In this document: positions 57,753 to 64,000 of the stretch, piece by piece
Layout of the letters: each line of letters starts with the position of its first letter
Position numbering within the stretch: position 1 is the first letter of the stretch
Assembly (NCBI GenBank): GCA_963777165.1
Contig: CAVZPO010000028.1
Span: 1 to 64,000 of the forward strand
Source of the DNA: DYJB01 sp963777165
GTDB lineage: Bacteria > Chloroflexota > Anaerolineae > Anaerolineales > E44-bin32
Length of the DNA: 64,000 nt
Reading direction: 5' to 3'
Program-made: the position numbers and the translations under genes
Notes under the pieces: model-generated
What the model saw: only the letters and a program-made list of their open reading frames with translations
The model's database searches: none
What the model was told of the DNA's origin: nothing

Positions 57753-57816
57753 GGCGAGATTTTACCGTCCGACCCTCGAAATGGGCAAGCCGGAGTTGCC
57801 GATCAAGAGGCAAGCA

Positions 57817-57852
57817 ACACGCGGGATGGCCAGGGTCGGCCATCCCGCGTGT
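57817..57852 (-). terminator. Intra-operon hairpin after the binding-protein gene
   Basis: A perfect 15-bp stem runs from ACACGCGGGATGGCC to GGCCATCCCGCGTGT with a 6-nt loop. It probably lets the binding protein be made in excess over the permeases. Confidence 0.7.
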
Positions 57853-57894
57853 CTAAGTCAGAAGCAACGCGCGGTCACGCAGCCGAGGAAGAAC

Positions 57895-59602
57895 TTACCC
57901 CGGAGCTGCGGCGCCCCACAGGTTGCCCCACAGCGTCATCCAGTACTCGTAGGCGCCGGTGTTGCCGACGTGCAGCGGGCTGGTGCTGTCGATGCCCGCG
58001 ATGAACGACGCCACGACGTCATTGGCGTCGAAGTCGGTGCCGTCATGGAACTTGACGCCCTGGCGCAGCGTGCACGTCCAGACCTTCAGGTCCTCACTCG
58101 GCGCACACACCTCGGCCAGCGCCGGTTCCACGGCGGTGCCGTTGATCTCGTAGCTGTACAGCGCCTGTCCAAACTGCTCGCAGGCACGCAGCGACTCGCC
58201 GTCGGTCTCATCCTGGCAGAACAGGCTGATCGGCTCGGCGTTCTGCATCCAGACGAAGGTCGTGCGATCGCCCGGTGCAGTCACGCTGAACGTCTCGTTC
58301 GTCAGCGGGCTGGCCTGCGGATTGACCACGTCGGCGCGGTAGGCCGTCGCCGAACCACCGTGCGCCACCGGGATCATGGGCACCAGGTCACGGATGGCGT
58401 TGTTGGCGGTGACATACAGCGGCTCAGCAACCGCCGGATCGGCGATCTGGGCTGCCTCAGCCAGCGTCTCATAGATCTCGGGGAACGGGTTGCCGAACTG
58501 AAGCTTATTGCCGCTGAAGTGGAAGTCCAGGAAGTTGGTCACGTGGGGGTAGTCGGCACCCCAGCCCAGCAGGTGGAAGCCGTCGAGCGTGCCGGCGTTG
58601 GCCGCCTCGATGAAGGCGCCCGACTCCATGACCACGATCTCGGCGTCGATGTTCAGGTTGGCCTTGAGCTGGGCCTGGATCTCCTCCGCCACGCGGCGCT
58701 ACCTCAGGCAGGTAGCCACGGACGACATCGCGGTAGAACAGCTTGGTCTTGAAGCCGTCGGGGAATCCGGCGGTTGCCAGAAGCGCCTTCCCCGCGGCCG
58801 GGTCGAAGGTGTACCACTCGTCCCCGACGCAGCCATTGGGGATGGCGCAAGGCGTGAAGTACGTCGCTGCCTCGGATCCCGCCGGGTAGAAGGTATCGAC
58901 GATCCGCTGGCGGTCGATGCCCATCGCCACCGCCTGGCGGACTTCCTTGATGTCGAACGGCGCAAACGTGTTGTTCATCCCGATGTAGAACACGTTCAGC
59001 GCCGGGCGAACCATCAGCTGCAGGTCCGGGTCGGCTTCGACCACGGCGAAGTCATCCGGGCCGACGTTGTCGATCCCGTCGACCGTCCCGGACTGCAACT
59101 CCAGCAGGCGGGCGGCGGACTCAGCGGTCCAGCGGAAGACGAGCGTGTCGGTCGCGGCCGGCTCGCCCCAGTAGTCGGGGAACTTGGTGAAGGTCAGGCT
59201 CTCGCCCCGCGTCCACTCGGACACCATGTAGGGGCCGGTGCCGACGGGGTGGTCGAGGCGCGATCCGGCGGCGGTGTTGGCTTCCAGCCATTCCTGCGGG
59301 TAGATCCCGAAGGGGCTGAAGGCGATCTTGGACAGAAACGCCGGGTCAGGCACACACATCGTGAACTTGACCGTGAACTGATCCACCGCCTCGACCGACG
59401 CCACGGTGGTCCCGTTGGCGCAGTCACCGGCGCCGGAGATCCCGGCATACGGCGGGGGCGCTTCCGTGACGACCGGTGCAGCGGTAGCCGGTGCCTCGGT
59501 CATTGCCGGCGCTTCGGTGGGCGTGGCCTGGGCACAACCGGCCAAGACCATGCTCGCCAATACCAGCAAGCCAATAGCAGAAGTTAGCGTTCGGCGTGAC
59601 AC
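57895..59602 (-). CDS. Peptide-binding lipoprotein with permuted domain order (frameshifted)
   Basis: Substrate-binding protein (SBP_bac_5) of the adjacent permeases. The GTG at 59602 follows AGGAGGAG; the signal ends in lipobox VLAGC. Normally the WTCTLRQGVKFHDGTDFDAN domain comes first. Here the chain begins with the later part (VEAVDQFTVKFTMC, HPVGTGPYMVSEWTRGESLT, MGIDRQRIVDTFYPAGSEAA), and the AEPISLFCQDETDGESLRAC plus RQGVKFHDGTDF part lies at the C-terminus. This is a circular permutation of the canonical order. I recall similar proteins in Chloroflexota. The frame breaks near 58693-58705; joining restores RGYLPEV to AEEIQAQLK, about 568 residues. Confidence 0.75.
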
Positions 59603-59748
59603 AGATTCTCCTCCTGAGTTGACGTAGAAAAAGCGGCTGACGATCCGGCCAGGATCACACGGGCCCTCACCTCCCTTGTGTCTGTACCGATGGGAAGGGC
59701 CACGCCTGGGGGGGCCCCCGACGCGCGGCCGAGTTGGAGCAATGAGAG

Positions 59749-59790
59749 ATGATACCTCAGGTTCTCCTCCCCGTCAATGTCCACATTGAC
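59749..59790 (-). promoter_or_regulatory. Promoter and palindromic operator of the peptide ABC operon
   Basis: On the minus strand TTGACG (59777-59772), 17 bp and TATCAT (59754-59749). The perfect palindrome GTCAATGT-CC-ACATTGAC (59773-59790) covers the -35 box. The transcript would have a leader of about 140 nt. The rest of the 59603-59919 interval shows no gene. Confidence 0.6.
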
Positions 59791-59863
59791 TATTTGGCGG
59801 CCGACCCTCGGATCGGCGGCGACAACGACGCTCGTTCTTGCCTCTTGGAACGGATGTGAACGA

Positions 59864-59891
59864 TTGCATCCTCCCTGCCGACGCCTACAAT
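59864..59891 (+). promoter_or_regulatory. Promoter of the MFS gene
   Basis: TTGCAT, 16 bp and TACAAT, 28 nt before the ATG. Confidence 0.5.
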
Positions 59892-59919
59892 GGCCGGACC
59901 CTTCGACAAGAGGTGCAGC

Positions 59920-61128
59920 ATGACGCCACGCTTCCCCTGGGGCCGGACCTTCCTGCTGGGCTTCGGCTTCTTCGGCATCAGCATCCTGTGGCCGCTGTTC
60001 AACAGCCTGATCCCGCCGATGCTCGAGGACCTGGGCCTCTCTGCCCTGGTGATCGGGTTCATTCTCACCTGGGACAACATCATCAACATGTTTGTCCAGC
60101 CCTGGATCGGAAGCCTGTCCGATCGGACGCGCTCGCGCTTCGGGCGGCGCAAGCCGTTCTTGATGCTGGGCGCGCCGCTGGCGGCAATCTTCTTCATCCT
60201 CGTCCCGTTTGTCCGCGAGAACTTCGTCCTGATCGCCCTGGCCATTCTGGGCACCAACGTCGGCATGGCGCTGTTTCGATCCCCGACCATCGCCTACCTG
60301 GGCGACCTGTTCCTGCCCGGGGAGCGCAGCAAGGCCAATGGCGTGATCAACCTGATGGGCGGGTTGGGCGGAGCGGTGGCCCTTTTCGGCGGCGGCGCCC
60401 TGTACAAGCTCGGCGTTCCATTGCCCTTCATCGTCGGCGCCGGCGTGATGCTGGTCGCCATCCTGGTCGTCCTGTTGGCAGTCCGCGAGCCGGCCGCCCC
60501 GTCCTCCGTGGCCGGCGAGGCGACTCCTGGGCTGCGCGACGCGATTCGCCAGGTGGCCACCGGCCCGGACGTCAGCGGCCTGTACCTGCTGGCCGCGATC
60601 TTCGCCTGGTTCGTCGGCTGGAACGCCATGGAGGCCTTTTTCACCATCTACGCCCGCAGCGTCCTGGGCGTTTCGGTCGGAAGCGGCACACAGATGCTGA
60701 CTGCCTTCGCCGCGGCGCTGATCGTGTTCGCGATTCCCAGCGGGTTGATTGCCACACGCGTCGGCCGCAAGCCGACGATCCTGACCGGGCTGATCGGCAT
60801 GCTGCTCGGGCTCGCGGTCGGCGCCTTCGTGCGCAATCCCACGCTCCTGCTCGTCGTTCTGGGAGTGATGGGCGGCTTCTGGGCGTTGGTCAACATCAAT
60901 TCGCTGCCGATGATCTACGACCTGTCCGGGCAGAAGAGCATCGGCGCTTACACCGGGCTGTACTACTTCGCCTCGTCGGCGGCGGCGATCACCGGGCCGA
61001 TTCTCGGCGGCCAGTTGATCGACCTGACCGGCCCGGCGTCGATCTGGATCTTCAGTGCTATCTTCATGGCCGGCGCCATCGGCTGTATGCTGCTGGTCAG
61101 GCCGAAGGCGGCCGTCATTCCGGCGTGA
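59920..61128 (+). CDS. Major facilitator superfamily transporter
   Basis: Twelve-helix secondary transporter of 402 residues. The loop 2-3 motif reads WIGSLSDRTRSRFGRRKPFL, the pattern of the GPH/sucrose-transporter-like branch of the MFS, with a matching second-half loop LIATRVGRKPTILTG. These carry sugars or glycosides with cations. The ATG at 59920 follows GAGGTG; the longer frame begins in the promoter region. It stands alone between a divergent ABC operon and a terminator, so the substrate is open. Confidence 0.85.
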   Translation: MTPRFPWGRTFLLGFGFFGISILWPLFNSLIPPMLEDLGLSALVIGFILTWDNIINMFVQPWIGSLSDRTRSRFGRRKPFLMLGAPLAAIFFILVPFVRENFVLIALAILGTNVGMALFRSPTIAYLGDLFLPGERSKANGVINLMGGLGGAVALFGGGALYKLGVPLPFIVGAGVMLVAILVVLLAVREPAAPSSVAGEATPGLRDAIRQVATGPDVSGLYLLAAIFAWFVGWNAMEAFFTIYARSVLGVSVGSGTQMLTAFAAALIVFAIPSGLIATRVGRKPTILTGLIGMLLGLAVGAFVRNPTLLLVVLGVMGGFWALVNINSLPMIYDLSGQKSIGAYTGLYYFASSAAAITGPILGGQLIDLTGPASIWIFSAIFMAGAIGCMLLVRPKAAVIPA

Positions 61129-61151
61129 GCGAGCGCCTCTTGAGTCGAGCC

Positions 61152-61179
61152 CATCGGGCGCCCGCGCGGGCGCCCGATG
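61152..61179 (+). terminator. Hairpin after the MFS gene
   Basis: A perfect 28-bp palindrome (CATCGGGCGCCCGC and its complement) lies 23 bp after the stop, without a T-run. The remaining bases to 61428 hold a TATCAT at 61321 that could be the next -10 box, but no gene. Confidence 0.5.
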
Positions 61180-61428
61180 CGTCCCGGCCTCTGAGCCAGT
61201 TTCCGCGGCGGCCTTCCTCTGCGCCTCTGCACGCGAATCCCACCTGGCCGACGCAGTGCCTGCCCGAATGACTTACCCCATTCAGGCTCGCAATCCCTTG
61301 GCTGCCCGAGTGCTCCGGGCTATCATTCGCCGCGAAGTCACCGCCCGCGTTTGCCTTCGCCAGCGTGTCAATCGAGTCCGAGCTGTCCTTCTTCCACCCA
61401 ATTGGAGGACGAGCGACAGGGAGGCAGT

Positions 61429-61938
61429 ATGAACGAGTTCCTGCACCAACCCGGGTTCCTGGGCACCAACGCCAACTGGGCAGCCGACATGACGCTGGTG
61501 ATGATCCTGTTGAGCTCCGGGCTGTTCACCCTGGGCGTCTGGCTGATCCGGCGCAAGCAGGTGACGGCTCATCGCTGGGTGCAGACAAGTGCCGCGGCGC
61601 TGAACGCCGGCCTGGTCGCCTGGATGATGCTCCTGCCGTTTCGCGATTTTGTCTCGCCCGGGATCCCGTCCAAGGCAGGCGAGCCCTTCTACTCCATCTC
61701 GATTCTTCACGGCCTGATCGGCGCCTCGGGGCTCCTTCTGGGGGTGTTCGTCGTGCTGCGGGCCAACGGTCTGGTCCCCAAGCCGCTGCGATTCTCGAAC
61801 TACCGTCTGTTCATGCGTATCTCGTACGGCCTGTACATGCTGGCCACACTGCTTGGGGTCCTGGTCTACCTGACCTGGTTCGTGTGGTCCGCAAATCCCC
61901 CCAGCTACGGCCTGGTGCCTGGCCTTCCACTCGTCTGA
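61429..61938 (+). CDS. DUF420-like membrane protein
   Basis: Membrane protein of 169 residues with four or five helices, conserved histidines in TAHRWVQTSAAALNAGLVAW and SISILHGLIGASGLLLG, and a C-terminal RISYGLYMLATLLGVLVYLT segment. This resembles the DUF420 family, whose best-known members assist cytochrome oxidase assembly. No oxidase gene is present in the window. GGAGG-like GGGAGGC precedes the ATG at 61429. Confidence 0.65.
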   Translation: MNEFLHQPGFLGTNANWAADMTLVMILLSSGLFTLGVWLIRRKQVTAHRWVQTSAAALNAGLVAWMMLLPFRDFVSPGIPSKAGEPFYSISILHGLIGASGLLLGVFVVLRANGLVPKPLRFSNYRLFMRISYGLYMLATLLGVLVYLTWFVWSANPPSYGLVPGLPLV

Positions 61939-62038
61939 GGACCCCACGCGTTCCTCCGGATCGGACGTGCCGCCTCTCATCTAGACCCGGATGGCTGGCG
62001 GCTGAACCCGACGCCGCTTCGCTCCCTTCCGATGCGCG

Positions 62039-62869
62039 TCACGGAGTCGGCGGCACCTTCAGCAGCGCGCCGATGGCGAAGCCCACCATCGCGCTCAGCG
62101 TCCCGATGGCCGCCATCTCCAGTCCATTGCGCAGCGGACGGCCGATCGTCAGGCGCCCCTTGGCCGCGCCTACCCCAAACAGCACCAGCGCGGTCGCCAC
62201 GATCGACAGGAGGATACTCGCCCCGATCGGGAAGATGAGGAACGGCAGCAGAGGGACGAGCGAGCCGACGATAGCCGCAAGCCCTACGACCCACGCCGCA
62301 CGGAACGCCGCCCGCCGATCCACCGGCCCCAGCTGGTGTTCCTCCGCCATCATCACGGCCACCCAGACATCCGGGTTGGCCGTGATCGTCTCGACGATCT
62401 GCTCGAGCAGGTCGCCGCTGAACCCTTTGAGCTGGTAGATCTCGCGCACCTCGTCGCGTTCCAGGTGCGGATGGCGCTCGATGTGGCGGTACTCCCGCGA
62501 CCGCTCGCTCTCGAAGACGTCGGCGTCAGCCAGCGTGGAGGTATAGGCCACGGCCCCCATCGAAACCGACTCGGCAAAGGTCGCCGCCAGGCCCGCCACC
62601 AGTACGATGCGCGTGTCCTGGGTGGCGGCCGCCACGCCGAGGACGACGCCCAGGACATTCACCAGGCCGTCCTGACCTCCCAGGATGATGTCCGAGAGTG
62701 CCGAGGCGCGCCGGTGCGGGTCGGGTCCAAGATGCAACACCGATCCGCCTCTCTCCCCTCCCCCCTGTCTCCCCGCCAAACCTACCAGGCTCAAGTCTCG
62801 AGTTCCCTGCCTCTGTTCGACCCGTTGCCGCTCGATGGTCCGATCGAATTGCTGCTCTTGCTCTGACAT
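62039..62869 (-). CDS. VIT1/CCC1 family protein with N-terminal extension
   Basis: Second VIT1/CCC1-type transporter, 276 residues. After a polar N-terminal tail of about 55 residues (MSEQEQQFDRTIERQRVEQR) comes DIILGGQDGLVNVLGVVLGV, the family start, then AESVSMGAVAYTSTLADADV, an acidic helical segment with EYRHIERHPHLERDEVREIY, and three C-terminal helices. The DxLxNxxG core fits Fe2+/Mn2+ transport. The start at 62869 follows GGAGAAG. It differs from the copy at 8221 by the long N-terminal tail. Confidence 0.8.
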   Translation of the reverse strand: MSEQEQQFDRTIERQRVEQRQGTRDLSLVGLAGRQGGGERGGSVLHLGPDPHRRASALSDIILGGQDGLVNVLGVVLGVAAATQDTRIVLVAGLAATFAESVSMGAVAYTSTLADADVFESERSREYRHIERHPHLERDEVREIYQLKGFSGDLLEQIVETITANPDVWVAVMMAEEHQLGPVDRRAAFRAAWVVGLAAIVGSLVPLLPFLIFPIGASILLSIVATALVLFGVGAAKGRLTIGRPLRNGLEMAAIGTLSAMVGFAIGALLKVPPTP

Positions 62870-63006
62870 CCGTTCTTCTCCGCTTGGCCTTCCTTCGTCG
62901 ATCCGCCCCGCTCCGGGCGCACCCCGAGGCCGTCGAATGCCATTCCAACCCTCGCCCTGGGAATCACAACTGTGTTCCAGGCGTCACGTAGTCTCGGACT
63001 TTGGTG

Positions 63007-63318
63007 TCAGGCGGAGCGTGGAGGTTGGAGGACTGCGAAGACGGGAGAAGACGTCGGGGTGGGCGAACCCGAAAAGCACAGGTGGATAAGAGGGTTCGCC
63101 CATGCCAGGACCGGCAGCGCCAGTAGGCCGCGCTGCCCCTCGGGGTGATCGTCCGCGGCGTGAACATGCGAGGTCTGTGCACCCTCGCCGGCATCGATGC
63201 ACCCGGGCAGGTCCACCACCAGTACGGCGATGCCCTGCAATGCCAGGGCCAGGGCACACCACCCGATGAGCACGCGGCCGGTGCGACGGGTCTCAGGCTG
63301 GCTAGTCCTCGAGGACAT
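63007..63318 (-). CDS. Small membrane protein coupled to the ArsR gene
   Basis: Protein of 103 residues: a charged start MSSRTSQPETRRTGRVLIGW, one clear membrane helix (ALALALQGIAVLVVDL), a short stretch with histidines and acids (HVHAADDHPEG) and a second hydrophobic patch. The ATG at 63318 lies within the 3' end of the ArsR gene (17-bp overlap), consistent with translational coupling. I recognise no family. A role in metal handling is a guess from the regulator next to it. It could also be a chance frame. Confidence 0.4.
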   Translation of the reverse strand: MSSRTSQPETRRTGRVLIGWCALALALQGIAVLVVDLPGCIDAGEGAQTSHVHAADDHPEGQRGLLALPVLAWANPLIHLCFSGSPTPTSSPVFAVLQPPRSA

Positions 63319-63610
63319 GCGCCACCCCCTGGCGTACCAGGGCCACAATGTGAGGGTCGGACATGCGGTAGAACACCTCGCGCCCGCTGCGGCGCGCATC
63401 GACCAGGCGCATCTGCCGCAGGCCGCGCAGATGGTGGGAGACGGCCGACTCGCTCACCCCCACCAGGCGGGCCAGCGTGCCCACATTGCGTTCGCCCTCC
63501 ATCAGGGCCGTGACGATCTGTACCCGGCTGCCGTCGCTGAAGGCGCGGAAGAGCTCGGCCACATGGGCTGCAGTATGCGCATCAAGGGGCGCCGGGTTGC
63601 GCTTCACCAT
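63302..63610 (-). CDS. ArsR/SmtB-family transcriptional repressor
   Basis: Winged-helix repressor of 102 residues. It has HVAELFRAFSDGSRVQIVTA, the recognition helix region LVGVSESAVSHHLRGLRQMR, the wing LVDARRSGREVFYRM and the C-terminal helix DPHIVALVRQGVAHVLED. The paired D and H residues in the last helix (DPHIV and VAHVLED) are in the place of the alpha-5 metal site of SmtB/CzrA-type zinc sensors. An operator-like repeat overlaps its promoter. It most likely represses its own two-gene operon and releases on metal binding. Confidence 0.85.
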   Translation of the reverse strand: MVKRNPAPLDAHTAAHVAELFRAFSDGSRVQIVTALMEGERNVGTLARLVGVSESAVSHHLRGLRQMRLVDARRSGREVFYRMSDPHIVALVRQGVAHVLED

Positions 63611-63622
63611 GATATCAACCTA

Positions 63623-63642
63623 TGAACAACTGCTCAATTATA
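63623..63642 (-). promoter_or_regulatory. ArsR-operon promoter with SmtB-type operator
   Basis: TGAACA-AC-TGCTCA (63623-63636) is an imperfect inverted repeat of the SmtB/CzrA operator type. On the minus strand the extended -10 TGGTATAAT (TATAAT at 63642-63637) abuts it, about 30 nt before the start. Confidence 0.6.
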
Positions 63643-63774
63643 CCACTTACAACAACAGGCCGGGTTGGAGCCGGGCCGTTCCTTTCCCTGATGGGATCGC
63701 CGGTGGGGTTCCGGACGCGAAGCGCAGCCGTCGGCGGCTGCGGCCTCTGTTCCAATTCCTGGATGGCGGACGGG

Positions 63775-64000
63775 TCAGGGTGCGATCACCGACCCCGGTG
63801 GCAGCACAGCGTCCTTCGGGATCACGACGATTCCGTCGCGCACCGTCCAGTTCTGGTCGTCCAGATCGACGCCGCGTGGGAAGGGCTCGATGCGGACGTT
63901 CTCGCCGATGCGGGCGTTCTTATCAATGATTGCCCCCTCGATCCGGCAGCCGCGGCCGATCCCCATCGGGGGCGTGTTGCCCGGCCAGGCCGGCCCCTGG
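63775..64000 (-). CDS. glgC: Glucose-1-phosphate adenylyltransferase, C-terminal fragment (runs off window)
   Basis: The last 75 codons of a gene that continues beyond the window. GIGRGCRIEGAIIDKNARIG is left-handed beta-helix sequence, and the end VRDGIVVIPKDAVLPPGSVI matches the C-terminus of ADP-glucose pyrophosphorylases of the cyanobacterial/plant type. The enzyme makes ADP-glucose for glycogen synthesis. The catalytic domain is outside the window. The stretch 63643-63774 downstream of its stop holds no gene. Confidence 0.75.
   Translation of the reverse strand, partial: QGPAWPGNTPPMGIGRGCRIEGAIIDKNARIGENVRIEPFPRGVDLDDQNWTVRDGIVVIPKDAVLPPGSVIAP

Overview
The window looks like a high-GC draft contig from an anaerobic or microaerophilic member of the Chloroflexota, probably Anaerolineae-like. 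This is inferred, not proven. It rests on the gene set (one-piece pyruvate:ferredoxin oxidoreductase next to a DHODH-like protein, Trm112, VanW and Gmad2 proteins, a short Rad50-type SbcC, an unusual peptide-binding lipoprotein) and on extended -10 promoters placed 20-50 nt before start codons. I found no rRNA, tRNA, CRISPR array, transposase or phage gene. At least twelve genes carry a 1-2 nt indel, often in G or C runs, and two genes (M32 carboxypeptidase, feoA) carry diverged partial tandem duplications. Much of this may be sequencing or assembly error rather than gene decay.

Layout. 1-8.9 kb (+): M32 carboxypeptidase with a partial second copy, a small membrane protein, an isocitrate/isopropylmalate dehydrogenase-like enzyme, a Gmad2 lipoprotein, a VanW protein, a Trm112-HEAT fusion and a VIT1/CCC1 transporter. 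9.0-11.1 kb (-): serS behind a T-box leader, followed by a DUF456 protein. 11.2-24.0 kb (+): a long co-directional block with a serine palmitoyltransferase-like enzyme, an SDR reductase and then NINE tandem paralogues of a multi-pass membrane protein family that I do not recognise. All nine share an invariant TWPW motif, and six junctions are ATGA overlaps. 24.4-26.7 kb (+): feoA-feoB. 26.9-34 kb: nifJ (-), a divergent DHODH-like gene, a free-standing 28-codon gene with its own promoter and terminator, a hypothetical gene and a UbiA prenyltransferase (-). 34.1-37.7 kb: Dps-like ferritin, cytochrome b5-like protein and an ABC-2 exporter operon with its own regulator (-). 37.8-43.8 kb (+): thiolase, a second SDR and a GAF/PAS sensor kinase. 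44.2-48.6 kb (-): sbcC, sbcD, LOG, HIT. 48.7-54.5 kb (+): VKOR-thioredoxin protein, ECF sigma/anti-sigma pair, DUF2892 protein, thioredoxin-DUF2892 fusion, ICMT-like protein, degenerate nirK, cupin, DUF2284 protein and a HIT protein. 54.6-59.8 kb (-): peptide/opine ABC transporter (binding protein, two permeases) and a glycosyltransferase. 59.9-64 kb: MFS transporter, DUF420 protein, second VIT1 protein (-), ArsR regulator with a small coupled protein (-) and the 3' end of glgC (-).

Themes. Iron handling recurs: two VIT1/CCC1 proteins, FeoAB, a Dps-like ferritin and a possible Fur remnant. An extracytoplasmic redox-stress module is supported by two matching ECF-type promoters, GTAACC-N15/16-CGTCTA. 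One lies before the sigma operon and the other before the DUF2892/thioredoxin genes. The TWPW membrane-protein array, downstream of sphingolipid-type enzymes, is the best candidate in the window for an undescribed system.
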